Assembly: GCF_014649535.1 (NCBI RefSeq)
Contig: NZ_BMTF01000001.1
Location: 541,138-605,137 of the forward strand
Direction of reading: 5' to 3'
Length of the DNA stretch: 64,000 nt
Origin: Streptomyces gelaticus
Lineage (GTDB): Bacteria; Actinomycetota; Actinomycetes; Streptomycetales; Streptomycetaceae
Below the pieces are notes generated by a model. That model was not told where the DNA came from. It saw only the letters and a list, made by a program, of their open reading frames with translations, and made no database searches. Shown in pieces: positions 1 through 7,874 of this stretch (positions are counted from its first letter, which is position 1; the number at the start of each line of letters is the position of its first letter). Both the position numbers and the translations under genes were made by a program.

Positions 1-46
1 TCTCCGCGTCCGACGGGGTACCGGGCACCCCTTTACCTGATGTTTA

Positions 47-65
47 ATTGCGAGAGTTTCGCAAT
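47..65. promoter_or_regulatory. Nur-box-like inverted repeat upstream of the NikA-E operon
   Basis: A perfect 7-bp inverted repeat, ATTGCGA then 5 bp then TCGCAAT, lies 34 bp before the proposed start of the first transporter gene. The inner TTGCGA-N5-TCGCAA fits the published Nur (nickel-responsive Fur-family repressor) box of Streptomyces, tTGCaa-N5-ttGCAA. Nur is known to repress the nikABCDE operon when nickel is sufficient. The surrounding bases are AT-rich for this genome, as expected of a promoter. That Nur binds here is inferred. Confidence 0.55.
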
Positions 66-98
66 AACATCTGATCTTCAATAAGGGATGTGCAGAGT

Positions 99-1703
99 AT
101 GACGGCCCGATCGATACGGGGAGCGGTCGCCGCGGCACTGGCGACCGTGCTGTCATTGACCGCAGCGGCCTGTTCCCGGCCGGGTGGCCCGGACGGCGGG
201 GGCTCCGGTTCGGGCGCGGGGGACTCGGCGGTGGTCGGCATCGCCTACGAGCCCGACAGCCTCAGCCCGCTGCTCGGCTACGGCAAGGACGGCAACTCCA
301 AGATCTTCGACGGGCTGCTCGCCCTCGACGCCGGTATGAAGCTGCGGCCCGCGCTCGCTGTCGCCCTGCCCGAGGTGAGCGACGACGGACTGACGTACAC
401 CTACAGGCTCCGCAAGGGCGTGAAGTTCAGCGACGGCGAGCCGTTCGGCGCGAAGGACGTGGTCTTCACCTACCGGACCATCCTCGACAAGAAGACCAAC
501 AACGCGTCCCGCACCGAACTCGACGCGCTGAAGAGCGTCGAGGCCAACGGTGACGACTCCGTCGTCTTCCGGCTCAAGTACCCCTACGCGCCCTTCGCCC
601 AGCGCACCGTCCTGCCCATCGCGCCCGAACACGTCGCGGGCAGGCAGGACGTCAACACCGGCACCTTCACCACCAGCCCCATAGGCACCGGGCCGTATCT
701 GCTCACCAAGTGGTCCAAGGGCGAGAAGATCGTTTTCAGGGCCAACCCCGGCTACTGGGGCGGCGCGCCGAAGGTGAAGAAGTTCACCATGGCGATCATC
801 AAGGACGACGACGTACGTGCCACCCGGCTGCGCTCCGGTGAACTCGACGGCGCGATCCTGCCGCCCAATCTGGCCAAGGGCTTCGCCCGCGGCAGCGGCA
901 CCCGGACGTACGCCGCCACCACGTACGACTACCGCACCGTGACCCTGCCCACCCACAACGAGGTCACCGGCGACCTCGCCGTCCGGCGCGCCCTCGACAT
1001 CGCCGTCGACCGGAAGGCCATGGTCGACTCGATCCTCAACGGTGAGGGGCGGCCCGCCTACGGGCCCGTCCCCACCGACAGCGAGTGGTTCACCAAGGGC
1101 ACCGAACGCGCCCACGACCTCGCCGCCGCGAAGCGGATCCTCGACGACGCCGGATGGAAGCCGGGCAAGGACGGCATCCGCACCAGGGACGGCGTGCGCG
1201 CCGCCTTCCCGCTCTGGTACCTCACCGGCGACAAGCTGCGCCAGGACCACGCCCTCGCCTACGCCTCCGACGCCAAGAAGGCCGGCATCGACATCACCAC
1301 CGAGGCCGGGACCTGGGAGGTCATCGAGCCCCGGATGAAACAGGACGCGGTCCTCGCGGGCGGTGGATCACCCGCCGACCCCGACTTCGACCAGTACACC
1401 CTGCTGAAGTCCTCGCTCGCGGGCGACGGCTTCAACAACATGGCCTGGTACGACAACGAGGCCGTCGACCGGGCCCTCGAAGCGGGCCGCAGAAGCGGTG
1501 ACAACGCCGCGCGCAAGTCCGCGTACGACACCGTCCAGCGCGAACTGGTGAAGAACCCCGGCTACACCTTCCTCACCCACATCGACCACCTCTACGTCGT
1601 CAAGGACCGCTTCGGCCCGCTCACCACCCAGGTCGAACCGCACGACCACGGACTGGCATCCGGCCCGTGGTGGAACGTCGAGGACTGGACGCCGCAGAAG
1701 TGA
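99..1703 (+). CDS. nikA: ABC importer substrate-binding lipoprotein, family 5 (NikA/DppA type)
   Basis: Extracytoplasmic solute-binding lipoprotein of the peptide/nickel (SBP_bac_5) family, which hands its ligand to the permeases encoded next. The product is 534 aa, normal for the family. A signal peptide ends in a lipobox-like TAAAC followed by a Gly/Ser-rich linker, so the mature protein should be lipid-anchored at Cys. The ATG at 99 is chosen because AAGGG at 83-87 is about 11 nt upstream; an in-frame GTG at 90 is too close to it. It is first of five genes joined by short overlaps. Nickel as ligand rests on the Nur-like site and the five-gene nik layout; an oligopeptide or other metal chelate remains possible. 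Confidence 0.7.
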   Translation: MTARSIRGAVAAALATVLSLTAAACSRPGGPDGGGSGSGAGDSAVVGIAYEPDSLSPLLGYGKDGNSKIFDGLLALDAGMKLRPALAVALPEVSDDGLTYTYRLRKGVKFSDGEPFGAKDVVFTYRTILDKKTNNASRTELDALKSVEANGDDSVVFRLKYPYAPFAQRTVLPIAPEHVAGRQDVNTGTFTTSPIGTGPYLLTKWSKGEKIVFRANPGYWGGAPKVKKFTMAIIKDDDVRATRLRSGELDGAILPPNLAKGFARGSGTRTYAATTYDYRTVTLPTHNEVTGDLAVRRALDIAVDRKAMVDSILNGEGRPAYGPVPTDSEWFTKGTERAHDLAAAKRILDDAGWKPGKDGIRTRDGVRAAFPLWYLTGDKLRQDHALAYASDAKKAGIDITTEAGTWEVIEPRMKQDAVLAGGGSPADPDFDQYTLLKSSLAGDGFNNMAWYDNEAVDRALEAGRRSGDNAARKSAYDTVQRELVKNPGYTFLTHIDHLYVVKDRFGPLTTQVEPHDHGLASGPWWNVEDWTPQK

Positions 1704-2692
1704 ACCCGCGCCTCCCCTGGGGGCCGATGGGCAGGATGGCGGGACGGCGGGCGCTGTTCGCCGTCCCCGTCCTGGCCGCCGTGACCTTCGGAGTCTTCGC
1801 GGTCGCCGCCGCCTCCCCCTTCGACCCGGTCAAGGCCTACGCGGGCACCGCCGGGCTCACCGCGTCGCAGGAGAACCTCGACCAGCTGCGGGCCAACCTC
1901 GGTGTCGACCAGCCGCTCGTGAGCCGCTGGTGGAACTGGCTGCGCTCGGCCCTCGGCGGCGACTTCGGCGACTCCGCCGTGATGCGCCAGCCGGTGGCCG
2001 ATGTCATCGGCGAACGCCTGGGCTGGTCCGTGCTGCTCGCCGCGACCGCCTTCGCCGTCGCCGTTCTCCTCGGCACGGGCCTCGGCGTACTGGCCGCCCG
2101 CAGGCCCGGCCGCCTGCTCGACCGGTGCGCCAGTTCTGCCGCGTACACGCTCGAAGCCGCCCCGGCCTTCTGGCTCGGACTGCTCGCCATCTGGTTCTTC
2201 GCCGTGGAACTCGGTGTGCTCCCGGCCGGCGGTCTCACCGACGCGGCCAGCGACACCGTCACCTTCGGTCAGGTCGCCGTCCACCTGGTGCTCCCCGCGG
2301 CCGTGCTCGGGATCTCCCAGCTGCCGTGGTTCTTCCTCTACGTGCGCCAGGGCGTCGCGGACGCGCTCGGCGAGGACCCGGTGCGCGGCGCCCGCGCCCG
2401 CGGACTGAGCGAGCGCACCGTACTGCTCGGCCACGCACTGCGCTCCGGGATGCTGCCGATGCTCACCCTCATCGGCTCCCGCGTCCCCGAACTCATCACC
2501 GGCGCCCTGCTGGTCGAGACGGTCTTCAGCTGGCCGGGGATCGCCGCCGCCACCGTGCAGGCCGCCACCTCCGTCGACTTCCCGCTGCTGGCCGCTCTCA
2601 CGGTGCTGGCCACCGTGGCCGTCGTCCTCGGCAACCTCCTCTCCGACCTGCTGTACGCGCTCGCCGACCCGAGAGTGGGCTTCGATGGCTGA
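1700..2692 (+). CDS. nikB: ABC transporter permease (NikB/DppB type)
   Basis: First inner-membrane permease of the importer, 330 aa, family BPD_transp_1. Hydrophobic helices start after about residue 15 (GRRALFAVPVLAAVTFGVFA), followed by the periplasmic loop and the conserved EAA-type cytoplasmic loop around DPVRGARARGLSERTV. A GTG at 1700 overlaps the nikA stop by 4 bp (GTGA), implying translational coupling; the next in-frame ATG is at 1727. It should pair with the following permease to form the pore. The family assignment is secure, while the nickel substrate is inferred from context. Confidence 0.75.
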   Translation: MNPRLPWGPMGRMAGRRALFAVPVLAAVTFGVFAVAAASPFDPVKAYAGTAGLTASQENLDQLRANLGVDQPLVSRWWNWLRSALGGDFGDSAVMRQPVADVIGERLGWSVLLAATAFAVAVLLGTGLGVLAARRPGRLLDRCASSAAYTLEAAPAFWLGLLAIWFFAVELGVLPAGGLTDAASDTVTFGQVAVHLVLPAAVLGISQLPWFFLYVRQGVADALGEDPVRGARARGLSERTVLLGHALRSGMLPMLTLIGSRVPELITGALLVETVFSWPGIAAATVQAATSVDFPLLAALTVLATVAVVLGNLLSDLLYALADPRVGFDG

Positions 2693-3542
2693 AACCGCCC
2701 TCGGGCACCCGCTCCGCACCACCCGCCGCATCCGTGTGACCGTTTCCGCCGGGATCGTCGCCGCGGTGCTGCTGGCGGTCCTGCTCGTGCCGCCACTGGT
2801 CCAGCTCGACCAGCAGGCCGTCGACCTCGCGGCCAGGCTCCGCCCACCGTCCTGGGAGCACCCGTTCGGCACCGACGACGTGGGGCGCGATCTGCTGCTG
2901 CGCTGCGTCTACGGGCTCCGCGTCTCGCTGCTCGTCGGTGTCGTTGCCGGACTCACCGCGACCGTGATCGGGACCGCGGTCGGTGCGCTGGCCGCGGCGT
3001 TCGGCGGATGGACCGACCGCGTCGTCATGCGGCTCGTGGACACCTTCTCCTCCGTACCGCATCTGCTGCTCGGCATCTTCATCGTGGCCATGTTCCGGCC
3101 CGGTGTCGGCCCGGTGATCGTCTCCGTCGCGCTCACCCACTGGCTCTCGACGGCCAGGATCGTCCGCTCCGAAGTGCTGTCGCTGCGCTCGCGCCCTTTC
3201 ATCGACGCGGCGATCTCGGGCGGGGCCTCGCGCGGGCGGGTCGTTGTCCGGCACCTGCTGCCCGCGGTGCTTCCGCAGGCGGGCCTGGCGGCCGTGCTGA
3301 TGGTGCCGCACGCCATGTGGCACGAGTCCGCGCTCTCCTTCCTGGGACTGGGACTGCCCACCCATCAGGCGAGCCTGGGCAACCTCGTGCAGACGGCGCG
3401 CGGTTCGCTCCTGGCCGGGGACTGGTGGCCGACGCTCTTCCCGGGCCTGTTCCTCGTGATACCGACCCTCGCACTGGCGGGACTCGCCGGCGCATGGCGG
3501 GAGCGGATCAACCCGCGCCGCCGATCGGAGCTGATGCTGTGA
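2685..3542 (+). CDS. nikC: ABC transporter permease (NikC/DppC type)
   Basis: Second permease, 285 aa. An N-terminal transmembrane helix (about residues 18-36) is followed by the segment HPFGTDDVGRDLLLR, characteristic of DppC/OppC/NikC permeases. Several more helices follow, and the EAA loop lies near RPFIDAAISGGASRGRVV. Its ATG overlaps the end of nikB by 8 bp. Together with NikB it forms the translocation pathway energised by the two ATPases downstream. Confidence 0.77.
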   Translation: MAETALGHPLRTTRRIRVTVSAGIVAAVLLAVLLVPPLVQLDQQAVDLAARLRPPSWEHPFGTDDVGRDLLLRCVYGLRVSLLVGVVAGLTATVIGTAVGALAAAFGGWTDRVVMRLVDTFSSVPHLLLGIFIVAMFRPGVGPVIVSVALTHWLSTARIVRSEVLSLRSRPFIDAAISGGASRGRVVVRHLLPAVLPQAGLAAVLMVPHAMWHESALSFLGLGLPTHQASLGNLVQTARGSLLAGDWWPTLFPGLFLVIPTLALAGLAGAWRERINPRRRSELML

Positions 3543-4522
3543 AGAACGACCCCGGCCCGAAGGCGCCGGTCCTCTCCGTCCGCGGCCTCTCCGTGCGCTT
3601 CCGGATGCGGGGCGGCCGGCACATTGCCGCCGTCACCGACGCGCACTTCGACCTCGCGGCAGGGGAGTGCCTGGCGCTGGTCGGCGAGAGCGGCTGCGGC
3701 AAGTCCGTGCTGGCCTCGGCGCTGCTGGGACTGCTTCCGGGCAACGCGCGGACCTCGGGCTCGGCGCTGCTGGACGACGGCACCGACCTCCTCACCGCCG
3801 ATGAACGCACTCTCGCCAGTACGGTACGGGGTCGCCGCATCGGACTCGTACCGCAGAGCCCTGCCGCACACCTCACCCCGGTCCGCACCGTGCGCGCCCA
3901 GCTGGAGGAGACCCTGCGCGAACTGACCGGCGTCCGCAGACCTGCGCTGCGCCCGGCGGCCGAACAGGCCGCGGCACGCGCCTCGTTCCCGGCCGGGCAC
4001 CTCGACCGCTACCCGCACGAACTCTCCGGCGGTCTCGCCCAGCGGGCCGCGACCGCACTCGCCCTGATCGGCGACGCACCCCTGCTCCTGGCCGACGAGC
4101 CCACCACCGGACTCGACCGTGAGCTGGTCGAGCGGACCGTCGACGAACTGCGCCGCCACACCGACGGGGGCAGGGCGCTGCTGATCATCACCCACGATCT
4201 CGCGGCGGCCGAGCGGATCGCCGACCGGGTCGCCGTGATGTACGCGGGCCGCATCGTCGAACTGGCCGACGCCGAGCGGTTCTTCGGGCAGCCCGGACCG
4301 CGCCACCCGTACGCGCGCGGCCTCCTCGACGCCCTGCCGGAGCGCGCCTTCGTTCCGATCCCCGGATTGCCGCCCGAGCTCGGGGCGCTTCCCGAGGGGT
4401 GCGCATTCGCGGCCCGCTGCGGCCGTGCCGACGACCGGTGTTCCGTACAGCCGCAGTTCGACGGCTCTCTCGCCTGCCACCACGGTGTGCGGGCGGACGG
4501 GGAGGAGCCGGTCCGTGCTTGA
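3539..4522 (+). CDS. nikD: ABC transporter ATP-binding protein (NikD/DppD type)
   Basis: Nucleotide-binding subunit, 327 aa. Walker A is GESGCGKS, the signature loop is LSGGLAQRA, Walker B is LLLADEPTTGLD and the switch His lies in IITHDLA. The C-terminal oligopeptide/dipeptide extension carries the Cys cluster common to this subfamily (GCAFAARCGRADDRC). The GTG at 3539 overlaps the nikC stop as GTGA. A longer open frame extends upstream inside nikC, but domain homology begins only after this GTG. Confidence 0.77.
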   Translation: MKNDPGPKAPVLSVRGLSVRFRMRGGRHIAAVTDAHFDLAAGECLALVGESGCGKSVLASALLGLLPGNARTSGSALLDDGTDLLTADERTLASTVRGRRIGLVPQSPAAHLTPVRTVRAQLEETLRELTGVRRPALRPAAEQAAARASFPAGHLDRYPHELSGGLAQRAATALALIGDAPLLLADEPTTGLDRELVERTVDELRRHTDGGRALLIITHDLAAAERIADRVAVMYAGRIVELADAERFFGQPGPRHPYARGLLDALPERAFVPIPGLPPELGALPEGCAFAARCGRADDRCSVQPQFDGSLACHHGVRADGEEPVRA

Positions 4523-5204
4523 ACTCACCCGCATCACCGCCGGATACGACCGACGCGATCCCGTCGTCCGCGAGGTCTCGCTGCGCCTCGCGCCGGGGGA
4601 GTCGCTCGGACTGCTGGGCCCGAGCGGCTGCGGCAAGTCCACCCTGGCCAGGGTCGCGGCCCTGCTGCACCGCCCGTACGCGGGCACCGTGGTGCTCGAC
4701 GGCGAACCGGTACGTGGCTGGCGCCACCGTGCCCCGCGTGCGCAGCGCACCGCCGTCGGCGTCGTCTTCCAGCAGCCCCGGCTCTCCGCCGACCCCCGGC
4801 TCACCCTGCGTGAACTCATCGCCCAGCCGCTGCGTGCGACCGGCCGCCGCTCGGAGGTCGCGGACCGGGTGGCCGGGCTGGCGCCCGCCGTCGGGCTCAC
4901 GCCGGAGCTCCTGGGCCGGCGCCCGCACGAGGTGAGCGACGGTCAGTTGCAGCGGGCCTGTCTGGCGAGGGCGCTGGTCCTGCGGCCGCGCTGGCTGATC
5001 TGCGACGAGATGACCGCGATGCTCGACGCGTCGACGACCGCCGCGCTGGTGGCGGTCGTCGAGGCCTACCGGCGGGAGTCCGGGGCCGGGCTGCTGGCAG
5101 TCGGCCACGACCGGGTGCTGCTGGAACGCTGGTGCGACCGCACGGTCGGCTGGCGGGAGTGCTCCGGACCCGCTGCGCCGCAGGAGTCCATGAGCCCGGC
5201 CTGA
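4515..5204 (+). CDS. nikE: ABC transporter ATP-binding protein (NikE/DppF type)
   Basis: Second ATPase of the importer, 229 aa, shorter than typical DppF proteins because the C-terminal oligopeptide extension is missing. Walker A is GPSGCGKS. The signature region is EVSDGQLQRACLARAL, with D where G is usual (SGGQ). Walker B is LICDEMTAMLD rather than the usual DEPTSALD, a pattern seen in NikE-like actinobacterial ATPases. The GTG start has a strong ribosome site, GGAGGAG at 4501-4507, and overlaps the nikD stop by 8 bp. Confidence 0.72.
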   Translation: MLELTRITAGYDRRDPVVREVSLRLAPGESLGLLGPSGCGKSTLARVAALLHRPYAGTVVLDGEPVRGWRHRAPRAQRTAVGVVFQQPRLSADPRLTLRELIAQPLRATGRRSEVADRVAGLAPAVGLTPELLGRRPHEVSDGQLQRACLARALVLRPRWLICDEMTAMLDASTTAALVAVVEAYRRESGAGLLAVGHDRVLLERWCDRTVGWRECSGPAAPQESMSPA

Positions 5205-5511
5205 TAGGTCCGTGTCCTGTTGCGTGGCCCGCCCGGCCGGGACGACCGCCCTCGACGCCGCCGCCTGCGGGACGGCCGTCCCGCAGGACCGGCCGGCGAC
5301 CGGCAGCGCCGGCGGCACCCGGCTCGCCATCTCCACCTGTGCCGACGGGGCCGGCCGGCGCCGGACGCTCCCGGCCCGACGGGACAACGGCAGTCGACGG
5401 GCGGACGACGACCTGGTCAACTCTTGTGCGGTGCCTGTCCGTTGCGGCAAGAGCCGTCGCATACTCGGTCGCGTCCGCCCGTCCGGTCCACCACTCGCCC
5501 CGGGAGAATCC
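5205..5511. other. Gene-free spacer after the transporter operon
   Basis: This 307-bp stretch between the ATPase gene and the exported phosphodiesterase has no convincing reading frame. It contains the perfect palindrome listed separately at 5264-5287 and presumably the promoter of the next gene, but I see no clear -35/-10 pair. Confidence 0.5.
5264..5287. terminator. Perfect 24-bp palindrome, likely terminator of the nik operon
   Basis: Two complementary 12-bp halves (CCTGCGGGACGG and its reverse complement) abut with no spacer, 60 bp after the ATPase stop. In RNA it would form a GC-rich hairpin after opening a few central pairs. U-tract-free terminators of this sort are common in Streptomyces. 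A protein-binding palindrome is the alternative. Confidence 0.4.
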
Positions 5512-6429
5512 ATGGCGTTCCCGACCCGTCGAAGCGTCGTCACCACCGCGCTCGCCACCGTGGCCGCAGGCACGTTGCTTTCCCCGCGGACCGCCGCGGC
5601 GTCCGAAGCGGCCCCCACGTCCACCGCCGTACGACGCCACCGTCGGCAGCCGCTGCGCCGGGCCCACGCACACAACGACTACCTGCACACACGACCCCTG
5701 TACGACGCGCTCGAACACGGATTCACCAGTGTCGAGGCCGACATCTTCCTGGTGGACGGGGAACTGCTGGTCGCCCACGAGGCCACCGACCTCGACCCCG
5801 CCCGCACCCTCGCCTCGCTCTACCTGGACCCGCTGCTGGCCAGGGTCCGGGCCAACCACGGCACGGTCCACCTCGGCCACCACGAACCCGTACAGCTGCT
5901 GATCGACATCAAGACGGACGGAGCCGCGGCCTACCTCGAACTCGACCGGCAGCTCCGGCGCTACCGGCGGATGCTGACGTCGTACCACCACGGCCGGGTG
6001 CGCCCCGGCGCCGTCACCCCCGTCATCTCCGGCGACCGCGCCGCCCGCGTCCCGATGGAGGCGCAGCAGAGCCGGTACGCCTTCTACGACGGCCGCCCCG
6101 AGGACCTCGGAACCTCGGCCACCGCCGCGTTCATCCCGCTCATCAGCAGCAGCTGGAGCGATGGCTTCAGCTGGCTGGGCGCAGGGCCATTCCCCGCGGC
6201 CGAGCGGGACAAACTGCGCTCGCACGTGGACCGGGCCCATCGCAACGGTCAGCGCGTCCGCTTCTGGGCCACGCCGGACGCGCCGGGCCCGGCGCGGGAG
6301 GCCGTCTGGACGGAGCTGCTGGCCGCCGGGGTCGACCACCTCAACACCGATGATCTGGCCGGGCTCGAAGCCTTCCTCCGCACCCACGACCGGGACGGCC
6401 GGACCGGGGCCGCCCAGCCCCGCGGCTGA
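5512..6429 (+). CDS. Exported PI-PLC/GDPD-like phosphodiesterase (AIM6-like)
   Basis: Predicted secreted 305-aa protein. The N-terminus carries a twin-arginine motif and hydrophobic stretch (TRRSVVTTALATVAAGTLL) then an Ala-rich cleavage region, suggesting Tat export. The mature part begins with RAHAHNDYLHTRPLYDALEHG then VEADIFLVDGELLVAHE. This is the layout of the PI-PLC-like phosphodiesterase superfamily, particularly its AIM6 subgroup, with His and Glu/Asp at catalytic and metal positions; DIKTD near residue 133 fits a further metal ligand. ATG 5512 follows GGGAG closely. The substrate is unknown. Confidence 0.65.
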   Translation: MAFPTRRSVVTTALATVAAGTLLSPRTAAASEAAPTSTAVRRHRRQPLRRAHAHNDYLHTRPLYDALEHGFTSVEADIFLVDGELLVAHEATDLDPARTLASLYLDPLLARVRANHGTVHLGHHEPVQLLIDIKTDGAAAYLELDRQLRRYRRMLTSYHHGRVRPGAVTPVISGDRAARVPMEAQQSRYAFYDGRPEDLGTSATAAFIPLISSSWSDGFSWLGAGPFPAAERDKLRSHVDRAHRNGQRVRFWATPDAPGPAREAVWTELLAAGVDHLNTDDLAGLEAFLRTHDRDGRTGAAQPRG

Positions 6430-6562
6430 CCGCAGGCGCCACCCCGAGCGTGACAGCCAGTCAACACCCGGATGGCGGACACGCCAGCGCGCCGGGCGGC
6501 TCCTCCGCTACGCCACACTGGCGGCCGAATGCCGCATTCCGGCGCGGCGGAGGAGGTTGGCC

Positions 6563-6757
6563 ATGGCTATTTCGATCTCACTGGTGCTGCTTCTGCTGAT
6601 CCTTGCGGTGATCTTCCTCCGCAACGGGGGGCTGAAGATCTCGCATGCGCTGGTCTGCGCCATGCTCGGGTTCTTCCTCGCGGGTACGAGCATGGCGCCG
6701 ACCATCCAGGACAGCCTGGCCGCCACGGCCGACGTCGTCAGCAACCTCACGCCCTGA
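6563..6757 (+). CDS. Small 64-aa membrane protein, unknown function
   Basis: A short protein with a very hydrophobic N-terminal helix (residues 3-18, ISISLVLLLLILAVIF), a short basic/polar turn (RNGGLK), and a second hydrophobic helix (about 28-45) followed by a polar tail. The ATG has an excellent ribosome site, AGGAGG at 6551-6556, with six bases of spacing, which is the main reason to accept it. I recognise the general type of two-helix small protein seen in actinomycetes but cannot assign a function. Confidence 0.65.
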   Translation: MAISISLVLLLLILAVIFLRNGGLKISHALVCAMLGFFLAGTSMAPTIQDSLAATADVVSNLTP

Positions 6758-6792
6758 CCCCGGAGTCCCGCCGGGCGACCGTTCGCGGCGGG

Positions 6793-7164
6793 TCAGTCCC
6801 CGTCCGGGCCGGCCAGCCGCGAACGGATCAGGAACCGCACCCCCTCCGGGGCCTCCAGCGAGAATCCGCTGCCCCGCCCCTCCACCACGTCGACGATCAG
6901 GCGGGTGTGCGCCCACAGTTCGAACTGGCTCCTCGACATCCAGAAGGGGATGCTCTCCGCCACCCCGGCGACGTCGAGCGAAGCCACCAGCACATCGGAG
7001 CCACCGGTACGGAACTCGCCGTCCCGGTAGCACATGGGAGCGCTGCCGTCGCAGCAGCCGCCCGACTGATGGAACATCAGCGGCCCATGCACCTCTCGCA
7101 GCCGTCGCAGCAACTCCGCCGCCGCGGGAGTGAGTTCCACCGGCGACGCGCCCGACGGGCTCAT
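6793..7164 (-). CDS. DUF779 domain protein
   Basis: A 123-aa protein with the DUF779 pattern: HGPLMFHQSGGCCDGSAPMC, then a central ISR-like segment around PFWMSRSQFELWAHT. The CC and C residues could bind a metal, though that is not established. Start 7164 is preferred over the ATG at 7194 because its ATG overlaps the response-regulator stop (ATGA) and GGAG sits 8 bases upstream. DUF779 genes are usually neighbours of aldehyde dehydrogenase genes. Here the gene is the last of a kinase-regulator-DUF779 operon, which is unusual. Its role is unknown. Confidence 0.8.
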   Translation of the reverse strand: MSPSGASPVELTPAAAELLRRLREVHGPLMFHQSGGCCDGSAPMCYRDGEFRTGGSDVLVASLDVAGVAESIPFWMSRSQFELWAHTRLIVDVVEGRGSGFSLEAPEGVRFLIRSRLAGPDGD

Positions 7165-7874
7165 CGCAGCGGCTCCGGACGGAGATTCGCCCATGCGTAA
7201 CGGTGCTCGGGGCGGCCCGTGTCGCCGTACTTGAGGCTGAGACTGATCCGGCCCGCGCCCTCCAGATACTTCAGGTACCGCTGGGCGGTGGAGCGGCTGA
7301 GCCCCGCCCGCGCCGCCACTTCGTGCGCGGACAGCGGCCCCTCGGCGGCCGACAGGACATGGCGGATGACATCCGCGGTCGGTGCGGAATGCCCCTTGGG
7401 CATTCCGGCCGCCGGGCCGGACTCCGCGGTACGGAGGGCACCGAAGATCTGGTCGACCTGCTCCTGTCCGGCCTCGCCGCGGCCGGCGCCCACGCCGTCC
7501 AGCGTCCGGCGCAGAGCCGCGTAACTCTCCAGCTTGGACCGCAGCCCGCCGAAACTGAACGGCTTGACCAGGTACTGGAGTGCCCCGTACCGCATGGCGG
7601 TCCGAACGGTCGACACATCTCGGGCCGCGGTCACCATGATCACATCGGCCGGGTGACCGAGCTGGCGCAGCCGTCGCACCAGCGTCAGCCCCGTCTCGTC
7701 CGGCAAATAGTGATCGAGGAGCACGAGGTCGACATGATCGCGCTCCAGGAAGGACAGCGCCTGAGCGGCGGTGTGCGCACGCGAGATGACCCGGAAGCCG
7801 GGGACCTTGGCCACGTACGCGGCATTGATCTCGGCGACCCGGAAGTCGTCGTCCACCACCAGGACATCGATCAT
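7161..7874 (-). CDS. CitB/DcuR-family response regulator
   Basis: A 237-aa two-component response regulator. The receiver domain (residues 1-120) has the acidic DDD near residue 8, the phospho-acceptor Asp in LVLLDHYLPD (near 53), Thr in VTAARD and Lys in YLVKPF. The C-terminal DNA-binding domain (about 160-237) is the winged helix of CitB/DcuR regulators (HEVAARAGLSRSTAQRYLKY). ATG 7874 overlaps the kinase stop (ATGA), so the pair is translationally coupled. The likely target is the divergent transporter operon at 9688-12447, whose promoter region carries direct repeats. Confidence 0.87.
   Translation of the reverse strand: MIDVLVVDDDFRVAEINAAYVAKVPGFRVISRAHTAAQALSFLERDHVDLVLLDHYLPDETGLTLVRRLRQLGHPADVIMVTAARDVSTVRTAMRYGALQYLVKPFSFGGLRSKLESYAALRRTLDGVGAGRGEAGQEQVDQIFGALRTAESGPAAGMPKGHSAPTADVIRHVLSAAEGPLSAHEVAARAGLSRSTAQRYLKYLEGAGRISLSLKYGDTGRPEHRYAWANLRPEPLR

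Noticed and set aside
153..1250. 365-codon antisense frame opposite the NikA-like gene
   Set aside because: Val/Gly/Asp-rich shadow, no ribosome site or recognisable fold.
3008..3538. Long N-terminal extension of the NikD-like ATPase
   Set aside because: The extension lies inside the permease gene in another frame, is Arg/Pro-rich, and the GTG at 3539 gives the normal family start with a GTGA overlap.
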